NCBI GenBank assembly: GCA_019448385.1
Contig: JAGTXO010000008.1
Span: 868,001-932,000 of the forward strand
DNA: 64,000 bases
From: Diacronema lutheri
Lineage: Eukaryota; Haptophyta; Pavlovophyceae; Pavlovales; Pavlovaceae
Direction of reading: 5' to 3'
The position numbers and the translations under genes were made by a program. Below are positions 19,209 through 28,334 of this stretch, piece by piece (position 1 is the first letter of the stretch; every line of letters begins with the position of its first letter). The notes beneath the pieces are model-generated. The model was not told the origin of the DNA and ran no database searches. It saw only the letters and a program-made list of their open reading frames with translations.

Positions 19209-19556
19209 GAGTGCTGGAGCCTCGCGCGAAGCCGGAGCTTGGGCTTTGGGCGTGGGCTGAGCCAGGCATGGGCGTGCAGAATGCACACTGCTCGGGCGTT
19301 GCTGTGGCCGGCGGCAGACGCTGCCAGCGGCGGGGCACGTGGCGGGCGACCGATGCGCGCGCGACTGAGTTGGGCCCGCGCGACGTTCACGCCCCTTCCG
19401 AATGCCCCACGGCCGTGCCACCAAAATCCTGGCAGGGTCAGAAAAGAGGCAGCAGAGGAACCACTTGATCGAATCAGAGTCGTAAAAGTAGCTGGCATCC
19501 TGATTTTGCGGCAACCGGGAGAGAGGCGGACCGAGAGGCGGACCGGTCCTGCGTGC
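19209..19556. other. gene-free stretch between TRAPPC13 and the karyopherin gene
   Basis: No supported gene or repeat was seen in these 348 bp. An AT-richer patch with GATTTTGCGG lies about 55 bp before the ATG at 19557 and may belong to its promoter. Confidence 0.4.
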
Positions 19557-22500
19557 ATGTCCGAGGCGGAGGAGGTGTCGCGCGCGGTGAGCGCGCTGTA
19601 CGGCTCGAATGCGCAGCAGCAGGCCGAGGCAAATCGCTGGCTTATGGCCTTTGCCGAGCGACCCGCCGCGTGGGACGTGTGCCGTGAGCTCGTGCTTGCC
19701 GGCCCGGCGCAAGAGATCCAATTCTTTGGCGCGAACGTGCTGCACACGAAGGTGCGGCGCGAGTGGCACGGGCTCGCGCTCGAGGCGCGGCAGCAGGCAT
19801 TCGGTGCGCTTTCCGCGCTCGTCGTCGCGGCGGTGCGGCGCGAGCAGCCAAACGGCATGACCGCCGGGCTCGCCACGCGGATGCTCGTGAGCAAGCGCCT
19901 CTGCCTCGCGCTCGGCGCCGCCGCGGCGCAGCAGGCGGAGCTGTGCGCGCCGTGCGTGCAGATGGCGCTCGAGCTCGGCACGGGTGAGCATGGGCCGGCA
20001 GGTGCGATCGCCGCGTTTGCGCTCCTCTGCGCGCTCGTCGACGAGGTCGAGCTGCTCGCGAACGGCGCGGCGGGCGGCGGCGGGTACGGCGTGCACTCGT
20101 CGGCCGGCGGCGGCGCGTCGCCGCTGCAGCCGCCACCGTCGCCGCAGCAGCATGCGAGCGCGAGCACGGCGCGCGCGAGCGCGTTCGACCTGCGCCCGTT
20201 CGCCACGCCCGTCGCGCAGCTCGTCGAGGCGCACGTCGCGACTGCGGCGGGGCGCATGCCGCCATTAGCCGAGTTGCGCAGGGCCGCTCTTCACTGCTTT
20301 CGCGCGTGGGCGGCGCTTGACGGCGAGGCACTGTCGGTGCGCGCGTTGGCCGCGCGGCACGCATCGCTCCTCGAGGGCCTGCTCGGCGCGCTCGGCGAGC
20401 AGGACATCGCCGAGGCCGCGGCCGACGCGCTGTGCGAGGTGTGCTCGCTGGAGTTCGTGTCCCTCACGGTCGAGCAGACGGACGTGCACCTGGCGGCGAG
20501 CATCGCGGAGCGCTTCTTGAGGCTGCAGCCACAGCTCAAGCAGGCGCTCGCGCACCGCACGGGCAGCTCCGGCGCGCAGGCGGACGAGTGGGCCGCCGCG
20601 TTCACGCGCGCGCTGGGGCAGTTTGGAGCGTGCGCCGCGCGGCCGCTCGCGTGCGCATCCGCCGGCGGCTCCGCGGAGAGCGCGCAGCTGCAGCAGCTCG
20701 TGTTACTGATGCTCGAGAGCGCGAGCTACCCGACGCACGCGGCGTCGGAGAACCTCGTCGACGCGTGGGTCTCGCTGCAGGATGTGCCGATGCACGCGCG
20801 CGTGGATGCGATGCGCGCGCCATTGTATGAGCAGTTACTGACCGTTACGATCACGCGCTGCATGTGGCCGGACGTGCGCGGCGCGCGTGCGGCGCGCGGC
20901 GTTTCTTCGGCGGCGACGGCGGCGGCGGCGGCGGGCGCCGCCGTCGCCGCCGCCGACAACGGCGGCGGCGGCGACGACGACGACGACGACGATGACGAGC
21001 GCGCCGAGTTTGAAAAGTGGCGCCACCAGTCGGCAGCAGAGGTGATCACATGCTGTCTCGCCGCGCTCGGCGGCGCATTCTTCTCGAGCGCGCTCGCCTC
21101 GCTGCTGCCAGCGGAGCCGCCCGCGTCGGCGGAGGCGTGGACGGGCGCGTGGCGCCGGATCGAGGTCGTTGCGTTCGCGCTTGCAGCCGTCCATGCCGAG
21201 CTCAAGTCGAAGCTGCGCGCGGTCGAGTCGCAGCCGTCCGCGCCGCCGACGACGCCGACGGGGAGCGGATCGCCGCTCGTCGCGAGCCGCGCGTCCGGGG
21301 CGGGCGCGCTCACGCTCGACAAGGCGGCGGTCGATTCGGCTCTTGCGCAACTTTTAAACATCGCGCTTGCGCTCCCCGCCGTCGCGGCGAGCGCGGCGCA
21401 CTTCCCCGCGAACGGCGCGAACGGCGCGAGCGGCGCGAACGGCGGCCGCGGCGGCGGCGGCGGTGGTCGCGGCGCGGATATCGCCGCCGTGGTGGACTGG
21501 AGGTTGCTGCCCGCACTGTGCACTTTCATTGGCTCATTCGGCAGCTGGGTGAAGGCGCGGCCGCAGCTGATCGACCGCACCCTCGAGCTGCTTCTGGCCG
21601 CAGCTGGCGCGCACGCGCCGTGCCCAGGCGGCGGGAGCGAATTGGCCGCGTCGCTCGCGGCTGTCGGCCGCGCGGTGCCCGCGGGCGCGCGAGAGGCGCC
21701 GCGGCTGCACCTCACGGCGGCGGAGGCATTCCGTAACGTGTGCGCGCACTGCTCAGCGGAGCTCGCCATTGGTCAGCATGGCGGCACGTCGCTCGTGACC
21801 GTCCTCGTGCGGCGCGTGTGCCCGCTGCTCAACAGCGGGGCGCGCATTGTGGTCGGCGACGGCGGCCCGTGCGGGCAGGACGCGCGCGTGCCGCTCGCCG
21901 AGGCCCTCGGCCGACTGGTGGCGGCGGTCGAGCCAATCGATGCCAACGTCGCCACGCACGCGCTGCAGGAGCTCGTCGGCACGCCCGCGCGCTCCCTGCG
22001 CGGCCTCGTGTCGCGCGCGGGCGAGAGCGGCGCGGGCGTGGCGACGGCGGGCGGCGCGCGCAAGCCGGCGGCCGAGCTCTGTGCAGCGATGGCGCATGAG
22101 CTGCAGCTCATTACGGCGTCCGTCCGCTTCTGCGATGGTGACGCGAGCCGCCGTTCGAGCCGGCTTGTCAGCATGCGCGCGTCCGCGGCCGCGGCGGGCG
22201 CGGGTGCGGGCGCGAGCGCGCCCGGCGTCGGCGGCGCGACATTTGGGACGCACCCCGTCTCGCCTTTGATCGCGGTCATCTCAGAGGTGTGGCCGCTGCT
22301 CGAGGAGCTGTCGGTGGCGTCGGGCGGAGACGTGCTCGTCGTTGACGCGCTTCTCGACCTGCTCGCCCGCGCCATCCTCTGCGGCAAGGCGCTGCTCGCG
22401 GGCCACCTCCCGCAGATGCTCGCGCTCGCCGTCGACGCGTTCGGCGCGACGCGCGCGCTCGGCGCGCTCGCGCTCTTCAAGGCGGCGATCGAGGTGCATG

Positions 22501-23651
22501 GCGCGGCGCTCAAGTTGGCGGATGAGTGCCCAACGGACGCGGCGGGGCTTGACGCTGCGCCGCCCGCCTTGCGCGACGCGCTCGCACACGCGCTCGCCGC
22601 AATGACCGTAACGGCTCTCCGACCGCTCCTATCGGCGCCATCGCCCCTGGATGGCTCGGGCGCGCGCGCGGCGGGCGCGGCGTCGAGCACCGAGCTGCGC
22701 GCCGCGGCGGCCGCCGAGGAGAGCGAGCCGCAGCTTCTCAACGATTTTTTTGAGCTCGTGCGCGCGCGCGCGCGCGCGCGCGCGCGCCGCTCCGCTCGGC
22801 GCGCGCGGTGCGGTCGACGCCAGCGCACGCTTTCTGGCCGTACCCGCGCGCTCATCTGTCCGGGGCGCGCGGCCGCGTCCGGTGCCGTCGGCGTCGGCGC
22901 TCGCGCCCGTCCGCGCCCATCTCCGCGCCGCGCAGATGCAACGCGTGCTCGTCTTCTCGCCGATGCTCATTCTTGGGCCGCTCGTGCAGTCCGCGTCGTC
23001 CACGCCGCACGCGCGCACGTTCGCGCAGGTTGTCGACGCGTGCGCGCGCTGCGTCGCGCATCAAGAGCCGACGCACACGCGCGCGAGCATCACCTTCGCG
23101 TGCCAGCTCGTCAGGGGCTGCGCAGACGGGACGGCGCCCGGCGCGGCGCGCAAGGGATGCGCGCTTCCCTCCACTGCCATCGAACCGCACGGCGCCATGC
23201 TGACGCTCTCGTGCCTCCTCGGTGCGTGCCGCCTCGCGCGCTCTTCGCCGCGCCGCGCCCAGTGGCCGCTCGCGCGCGCGCGCGTCAGCTGATCACCGCG
23301 CGCGCGATTGGCGCGGCGTGGCGCCCCCCGCCCCCTCCCCCCCTCGCCCTTCTCTTAGGTCTCACATCCTTCAGTGCGGAGGGTCTGGTCGATCACCAAT
23401 GTGAGCTGCTGCGCGTCTTACTGCAGTGCAGCGCGCCGCATCTGTCCGCGCAGTGGCTCGCCGCCGCGTTCCAGCACCGCGCGCTCCTCGAGGCGGTCGC
23501 GCCGGCGGGCGAGGCGAACAGCGAGCTCTTCCTACGGCTGCTCGTGCACCGGCCCCCGCTGAAGCACGACGCGATCGCGCGCGAGTTCTCGCGCATGTGC
23601 CGGCGTGAGGGTGGCGTTGACGGTCTCGGGCAGTTCGTGCCGACCGCGTGA
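19557..23651 (+). CDS. importin-beta family karyopherin, TNPO3/importin-13-like
   Basis: Three exons, 19557-22757, 22936-23221 and 23359-23651, give 1259 residues; relatives have about 920-960, and the excess is Gly/Ala/Asp-rich insertion. It starts like TNPO3/IPO13 (SRAVSALYGSNAQQQAEANR WLMAF) and keeps HEAT-type helices throughout: YPTHAASENLVDAWVSL, then WRHQSAAEVITCCLAALGGA, then LCTFIGSFGSWVKARPQLID, then AFRNVCAHCSAELA, then ISEVWPLLEELS, and a C-terminal LLVHRPPLKHDAIAREFSRM. These receptors carry SR-splicing factors (TNPO3) or MAGO-Y14/Ubc9 (IPO13) with RanGTP. Which one this is cannot be told by eye. Exon 3 could instead use a later TCAG with another donor; I preferred the GTGCGT donor and TTAG acceptor. 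Confidence 0.8.
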   Translation: MSEAEEVSRAVSALYGSNAQQQAEANRWLMAFAERPAAWDVCRELVLAGPAQEIQFFGANVLHTKVRREWHGLALEARQQAFGALSALVVAAVRREQPNGMTAGLATRMLVSKRLCLALGAAAAQQAELCAPCVQMALELGTGEHGPAGAIAAFALLCALVDEVELLANGAAGGGGYGVHSSAGGGASPLQPPPSPQQHASASTARASAFDLRPFATPVAQLVEAHVATAAGRMPPLAELRRAALHCFRAWAALDGEALSVRALAARHASLLEGLLGALGEQDIAEAAADALCEVCSLEFVSLTVEQTDVHLAASIAERFLRLQPQLKQALAHRTGSSGAQADEWAAAFTRALGQFGACAARPLACASAGGSAESAQLQQLVLLMLESASYPTHAASENLVDAWVSLQDVPMHARVDAMRAPLYEQLLTVTITRCMWPDVRGARAARGVSSAATAAAAAGAAVAAADNGGGGDDDDDDDDERAEFEKWRHQSAAEVITCCLAALGGAFFSSALASLLPAEPPASAEAWTGAWRRIEVVAFALAAVHAELKSKLRAVESQPSAPPTTPTGSGSPLVASRASGAGALTLDKAAVDSALAQLLNIALALPAVAASAAHFPANGANGASGANGGRGGGGGGRGADIAAVVDWRLLPALCTFIGSFGSWVKARPQLIDRTLELLLAAAGAHAPCPGGGSELAASLAAVGRAVPAGAREAPRLHLTAAEAFRNVCAHCSAELAIGQHGGTSLVTVLVRRVCPLLNSGARIVVGDGGPCGQDARVPLAEALGRLVAAVEPIDANVATHALQELVGTPARSLRGLVSRAGESGAGVATAGGARKPAAELCAAMAHELQLITASVRFCDGDASRRSSRLVSMRASAAAAGAGAGASAPGVGGATFGTHPVSPLIAVISEVWPLLEELSVASGGDVLVVDALLDLLARAILCGKALLAGHLPQMLALAVDAFGATRALGALALFKAAIEVHGAALKLADECPTDAAGLDAAPPALRDALAHALAAMTVTALRPLLSAPSPLDGSGARAAGAASSTELRAAAAAEESEPQLLNDFFELVRARARARARRSARRARCGRRQRTLSGRTRALICPGRAAASGAVGVGARARPRPSPRRADATRARLLADAHSWAARAVRVVHAARAHVRAGCRRVRALRRASRADAHAREHHLRVPARQGLRRRDGARRGAQGMRASLHCHRTARRHADALVPPRCVPPRALFAAPRPVAARARARQLITARAIGAAWRPPPPPPLALLLGLTSFSAEGLVDHQCELLRVLLQCSAPHLSAQWLAAAFQHRALLEAVAPAGEANSELFLRLLVHRPPLKHDAIAREFSRMCRREGGVDGLGQFVPTA

Positions 23652-23872
23652 GCGTCGTGATCGACGCGCGCGTCTGGGTCTTGGCGCCGAGACCCACACG
23701 GCGCCGAGACAGGCGAGACCCTGACGGCGGCCTAGACGCTTTTCAAACATACTCATGTGGGTATCTTGCGAAAGCCGTGAAAACTGCAAAGCGCGCTGAA
23801 CGCGCTCGTGGCCGGGAACCTGGGGTCAGCGCTCGTGGCGTAGAGCTTCGCGCAGCGTCGCGGTTGAGGGGC

Positions 23873-25090
23873 ATGCTTTCAAGCGGCGCGGCCGACGCGC
23901 CGGCGTGCACGCTCCTCGCGCCCGGCCAGCACGCACTCGGCGCGGCCGAGCCCCTCGACGGCCACCCGACCGGCGGGCCGCCGCAGGTGAACGCGCGGCT
24001 CGCGAACCTCTCGCGGATGGCCGTGCTCGTGCTCACGATCGTGTGGGCGACCAACTTTCCGGTGATAAAGGCGATCTACGCTTCGGGCCTTACGCCTCCC
24101 GATTACGCGCTCATCCGCTTTTTCCTCTCGGCCGCCGCGCTGCTGCCCCTCGCGCGGTGGGACAATTGGGCGCTCATCCTTGGCGCGGCGCGGTGCGGCG
24201 CGTGGGTCGCGGCGGGGTACATCTCGCAGGCCATCGCGCTGAGCACTGCGAGCGCCAACAAGGGCGCCTTCATTTGCGCGTGCCAGGTCATCGTCGTGGC
24301 GCTGCTCAACGCGGTTCGCAAGCGAACGTGCGTCGCACGCACATGGGCCGCGTCGAGTCTCGCCATCTGCGGCGTCGGGCTGCTCGAGCTGGCGGGGCCA
24401 GTCGAGCCCGAGCTGGCCGACCTGTGGTGCTTGGGCATGCCCCTCGGCTTTGGCCTCGGTTACGCGGCGCTCGAGGCGCTGATGGAGGAGTACCCAAACG
24501 ACGCGCGCACCGTCTCCGCCGTCAAGGTCGCGGTCGTCGGGCTCAGCGCGCTCGGATGGGCGGTTCTGCGCGCGCTGCTGCTCGGGCGCGGCGCGCAGAT
24601 GTTCGACGGGCTCACTTCACCGCACCTCCCGTGGGCTGCGCTCCTCTACACGGGCCTCGTGACGACCGCCGGCGCCATCCTTGTCGAGTCCTACGCGTTC
24701 AAATACGTGCCCGCAACCGACGCGGCGGTTATCCTGGCGACGGAGCCGCTCTGGGCGGCGCTCTTCGCCGCGCATTTCCTCGGCGAGCAGCTGACGGGAA
24801 GCGACGTGGCGGGCGGCGCGCTCGTCCTCGCCGCGTGTATCGTCAATGAGGTGAGGAGCATCTGTCCCGATCGGGGCAAGGCGGCCGGCCGCGCCCACGT
24901 CGAACACGTGCCGCTTCTCCTGCTGCCCGCCGAGTGCGAGGCGGGGGCGGTGGCGGTGAGCACCGCGGCGGACTTGAGCCCGTGCCGCCCAAGGTGCACG
25001 AGCGCCGAGCATGCGCACTACTGCGCCTTCGACGACGCCGGCCCGCCCAGGGCGAGGGCGCACGCGCTCTCCGTCCCGAGCAACGCATAG
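23873..25090 (+). CDS. EamA-family (drug/metabolite transporter) membrane protein
   Basis: 405 residues from the ATG at 23873. About ten membrane helices form two EamA repeats: WATNFPVIKAIYASGLTPPD with YALIRFFLSAAALLP in repeat 1, and YTGLVTTAGAILVESYAFKY with LATEPLWAALFAAHFLGEQL in repeat 2. The second shows the hallmark acidic-Pro-Leu at the helix start. EamA proteins export metabolites or carry sugars and nucleotide-like compounds; the substrate is unknown. The hydrophobic part ends near VLAACIVNE. The last roughly 80 residues are non-membrane Cys/Pro/Ala-rich sequence and might instead hold an intron beginning GTGAGG. The N-terminus lacks a clear targeting peptide. Confidence 0.85.
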   Translation: MLSSGAADAPACTLLAPGQHALGAAEPLDGHPTGGPPQVNARLANLSRMAVLVLTIVWATNFPVIKAIYASGLTPPDYALIRFFLSAAALLPLARWDNWALILGAARCGAWVAAGYISQAIALSTASANKGAFICACQVIVVALLNAVRKRTCVARTWAASSLAICGVGLLELAGPVEPELADLWCLGMPLGFGLGYAALEALMEEYPNDARTVSAVKVAVVGLSALGWAVLRALLLGRGAQMFDGLTSPHLPWAALLYTGLVTTAGAILVESYAFKYVPATDAAVILATEPLWAALFAAHFLGEQLTGSDVAGGALVLAACIVNEVRSICPDRGKAAGRAHVEHVPLLLLPAECEAGAVAVSTAADLSPCRPRCTSAEHAHYCAFDDAGPPRARAHALSVPSNA

Positions 25091-25288
25091 AGCGTCGTCC
25101 CGCATGCGCCCCTGCGTCGTCCCGCATGCGCCCCTCGGCGCAGTTGGCGCTGTACCGGCGTGGTCGGGCGCACGGCCGGCTTCGCACGCGCCGTGCGCGC
25201 GGCGCGCGCGCGCGTTGCATTATCCGTGTCCCTGACACTGTCTTTTCCTGCCACTTTCGTTCTCCTGTATCTCTTGATCCCTCCACCT

Positions 25289-26059
25289 TCAGACGGCGTC
25301 CGCTACGCCCGCCGCTGCGCTGCTCGACGCACCCGCACTGCGCCATCTGCCGTCGGCAAGCGCCCGTGCGAGCGTCCGTCCGAGCAGAGCGCTCGAGCGC
25401 GTGTTCTGGCCGGTGATAAGCGTGCCATCGACGACGACGTGCGCCGCGTGCGGGAGCATCGCCTTCTCGTAGAGCGCGCGCCGCATGGGCTTTTGCGCTT
25501 CGGCCTCGAGGTTGTACGGGCAGATGGTTGCCCTGCCGACGGTGAGCTCCTCGTTCCACGAGAAGCCGGTGAGCCGCTTGCCGGAAACGAGGAGCTCACC
25601 ATCGGACAGCCGCGCATCGAGCAGCCCGCACAGCCCGTGGCTCAGCGACGCGACAAGCTTGCCCGCATCGTACACTGCGCGCACAAGCGCGTGCAGCGCT
25701 TCGCTATGCCGAAAGTCGGCCATCGCGCCGTGCCCGCCGACGAGCAGCACGGCAGAATATTGCGCGGGGTCAACCTTAGAGACAGCGCGCGTGCCCTGCA
25801 GGCGTGCCATCCACGCCGCGTCCCGCAGCCGGTCGCGCGCGCTCCGCTCGAGCGTGAGGAAGCCGGTCGAGAGCGGGTCGACAGGCACGCTCCCGCCCGC
25901 CGGGCTCACAAAATCGAGGCTGTGGCCGGCCTGCTCGAGCACGCGCTCGACCTCGGTGAGCTCGCCGAGCCAGATGCCCGTGTGCGTGTGCCTGTCGAGG
26001 GGGAGGTGTTGCGTGTTGGTGAGGACCACCAAAACGCGCGCCGGAACGCCCGCCGCCAT
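25289..26059 (-). CDS. DJ-1/PfpI-superfamily protein (Hsp31-like), nucleophile position Ser
   Basis: 256 residues from the ATG at 26059. Family features are LGELTEVERVLEQAGHSLDF with the conserved Glu, VLLVGGHGAMADF, the nucleophile-elbow region KLVASLSHGLCGLLDA (140-142 is Ser-His-Gly where relatives have Cys-His-Gly) and the late LITGQNTRSSALLG block. In this superfamily the elbow Cys supports glyoxalase/deglycase or chaperone activity; here it is Ser, with a Cys four residues later (C144). The enzyme is probably altered or inactive in that chemistry. Head-to-head with the gene at 26140; the 80-bp gap contains CTTCAAAGTTGG (26102-26113). Confidence 0.85.
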   Translation of the reverse strand: MAAGVPARVLVVLTNTQHLPLDRHTHTGIWLGELTEVERVLEQAGHSLDFVSPAGGSVPVDPLSTGFLTLERSARDRLRDAAWMARLQGTRAVSKVDPAQYSAVLLVGGHGAMADFRHSEALHALVRAVYDAGKLVASLSHGLCGLLDARLSDGELLVSGKRLTGFSWNEELTVGRATICPYNLEAEAQKPMRRALYEKAMLPHAAHVVVDGTLITGQNTRSSALLGRTLARALADGRWRSAGASSSAAAGVADAV

Positions 26060-26139
26060 TTTGTCCAACAGCTTTCGAACGATCAGCTTGAAAGTGCTCG
26101 GCTTCAAAGTTGGAGCCGCCCGCTCGAAGGCGAAGCTGC

Positions 26140-28113
26140 ATGTGGCGCGGTCGAACGCTCGCCGCGTCGGTGGCGCTCGTCGCCGTCGCGAGCGTTGACG
26201 GGCATGCAGCGCTGCCCGCCGCCATGCATTGGTTTGCGCGGCCGCGGCCGCCTGCTGCCGTGGCCGCGCTGTGCCGCACGGCCGTCGTCGCGGACGGCTC
26301 GGCCGGCGACGTGTCTGCCGCGGTGGGCGCCGCGCTGGCTTCGATCGGCTTCTTTGGCGCGGCGGCGGCCAAGCCGAGCAAGCCGGCGGCCGCGCCACTA
26401 CCTCCTCCTGCACCGCCGCCGCCTGGACGACTCCGTGGCCTTCTCGCGCGCCCGCGCGCACCGGCATCGGCCGAGCGGCTCGCGGCGGCCGGCGAGGCGC
26501 GCGGCGCGCGCGCAAGCGCGCCAGCTGCGTCCACGCCCGCGCGGCGGCCTACGCGCGCAGCCATACCCGCCGGCCGGATCTCGCTCGAGGCTCGCGCACC
26601 CAAGGCTGCTTCCAAGCTGGCCGCCGCGCGTCCGGCGGCACGGCCTGCGGCTGCGGTGAGCGCGCAGGCGCCGCGCGTAGCGGCCGCGGCGCCGCGCGCC
26701 GGTGCCGCGGCGAAGCGCGCGTCGGCCGCGCCGTCGCCGCGTACGCTCTTCTCGCGCGGAACGCGCGCCGGACAGCTTGAGGTCAGCACGGCTACTCGCG
26801 CCACGCCTATTTTTGGAGGCCCTGCCCCGCGCCGAAGGCTGACCGGCGGACCGGCGCGCGCGCCTGCCGAGGAGCCGCGCCGCATGCGCGCGCGCGCGCG
26901 CGACGTCGTCGACGCGACGCCGCGCGCGCGCGTCGAGCTGCGCGCGCGCGTCCTCGGCGCGGCGCGCGGCGGCCGGGACCTGCTCGCCGCCATCCTCGGC
27001 GCGCTCATTGGGCGGTTGCTCACCGCTGCGGCGCGCATGGCCGCCGTAACTGAATTTGCGGGTACGTCGACGCGTCTTTCGCTCCGCTCGGCGCGCGGCG
27101 CGGTCGGCGGCGCGCTGCTCGCGACAGGCGCACGGCTCGAGCTCCCGCTGCGCGCGCTCGCGCGCGTCGCGCGCCAGCTCGGCGTGGCGTGCGCCGCGGT
27201 CGGCGCTGCGCTGCTGCACGCGCCGCGCGACGCCGCCACCGCGCTCGGCTGCGCGCGCGCGCGGGCGCTCGACGCGTTCGGCGCGGCCGTGTCGTACGCC
27301 ACGTGGCCCTTCCGCGCGCTCGTCGCCGTGTCCACCGCGTCGCTCGCGCGCGCGCGCGCTGGGACAGCCGGCGCGCTCGGCTCGGCGGCGCGTGCGCTCG
27401 CGCTGCTCGTCGTGTTCGCGTGGCGCGGCATGTGTCGCGCGCTCGACACGGCGCTGTCCGTGACGCGCGGCGCACTCGCGCGCGCTCTGCTCCGGATCGA
27501 GCGCATGCTCGCAACGGCGAGCGGCATCGTTTTGAATCTCGGCGGTCGCGTCCACGCGCTCGCGGCGAGCACGGGCGCGGCGGTGCGCGACTCGGTGCGC
27601 GCGCTCGCCGCGTCGCGCCACGCGCGCGGCATCGCATCAGCGGGCGCGGCCCTCCGCCCGTCGGTGCTCGTCGCGCGCGCCAAGGACTGCGCGCTGCTCG
27701 CGCTCGCGTCGCTCTCCGACGAGGCCGTTGCCGACGCGTGCGCGCGCTGCGCGCACGGCGCGCTCGCGCTCGCGGCGCTGCGCGAGCGCGCGCACAGCGC
27801 AGCGGCCTCGGTCGCCGCCGACGCGAGGCGTGCGGCCGGCGCGGGCGCGAGCCACGCGCGCCGCACGGCGGCCGCAGCGCTGTCACGTTCCGCTATGCGC
27901 GTGCGGCGCACGCTAGCGTCCGCGAGCGCAGCGCTTCGCCTCGGCGTTGCCGTCGCCGGCGGCGCGCGCGCGCGCGCGCGCGCGCGCGTCGGCGTGTGGT
28001 TGATGCGGGCGTGCGGACTTGCGGCGCCCGCACGCGCGGTCGACGACCGGGTGAGGGTCGTCGCGCTGCGCGCCGGGGCACCGCGGCGAGGGGCGCAGCC
28101 GCGGGAGGCATGA
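26140..28113 (+). CDS. large Ala/Arg-rich protein with N-terminal hydrophobic leader
   Basis: 657 codons from the ATG at 26140 (MWRGRTLAASVALVAVASVD), a plausible signal peptide. Residues about 80-250 are Ala/Pro/Arg-rich and disordered. From about 290 to the end comes a long run of amphipathic Ala-rich helices with repeated hydrophobic segments (LLAAILGALIGRLLTAAARM, then VVFAWRGMCRALDTALS), possibly membrane-surface helices. No family is recognised. A 27-nt CG repeat at 27962-27988 encodes Ala-Arg alternation. Composition bias means part of the frame could be an open shadow, but no other strand offers a better candidate, and the promoter is shared with the DJ-1 gene. Confidence 0.5.
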   Translation: MWRGRTLAASVALVAVASVDGHAALPAAMHWFARPRPPAAVAALCRTAVVADGSAGDVSAAVGAALASIGFFGAAAAKPSKPAAAPLPPPAPPPPGRLRGLLARPRAPASAERLAAAGEARGARASAPAASTPARRPTRAAIPAGRISLEARAPKAASKLAAARPAARPAAAVSAQAPRVAAAAPRAGAAAKRASAAPSPRTLFSRGTRAGQLEVSTATRATPIFGGPAPRRRLTGGPARAPAEEPRRMRARARDVVDATPRARVELRARVLGAARGGRDLLAAILGALIGRLLTAAARMAAVTEFAGTSTRLSLRSARGAVGGALLATGARLELPLRALARVARQLGVACAAVGAALLHAPRDAATALGCARARALDAFGAAVSYATWPFRALVAVSTASLARARAGTAGALGSAARALALLVVFAWRGMCRALDTALSVTRGALARALLRIERMLATASGIVLNLGGRVHALAASTGAAVRDSVRALAASRHARGIASAGAALRPSVLVARAKDCALLALASLSDEAVADACARCAHGALALAALRERAHSAAASVAADARRAAGAGASHARRTAAAALSRSAMRVRRTLASASAALRLGVAVAGGARARARARVGVWLMRACGLAAPARAVDDRVRVVALRAGAPRRGAQPREA

Positions 28114-28334
28114 GGGCTGGACGAAGCACCGACCGCGCTCCCGCCTGCCGCGGGAGCGGCTGATGTATGGGTTTGGCAGATGTACTCACAGGACATGCTG
28201 GGGTGAATTGCACAGTTTTCCCGGCCGTCTCCACTGCGAGGAAGCTCGCGATGACCGGTCATGAGATGACCGCGCTCCCGCCATTTTCAAATCACGCGGC
28301 TGCCATCGTGGAAAGCGCGAAAACCGTTGCGGCC

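Noticed and set aside
23222-23395. Alternative karyopherin splice from GTGCCG (23226) to TCAG before the GCGGAG exon
   Set aside because: It keeps frame but uses a weaker donor; the GTGCGT..TTAG choice fits the window's donor pattern better.
28167-28334. Longer IFT140 N-terminus from ATG 28167 or 28251
   Set aside because: The extra residues have no counterpart in the family, and the TTTTCAAAT word lies just before 28335; a longer start is still possible.
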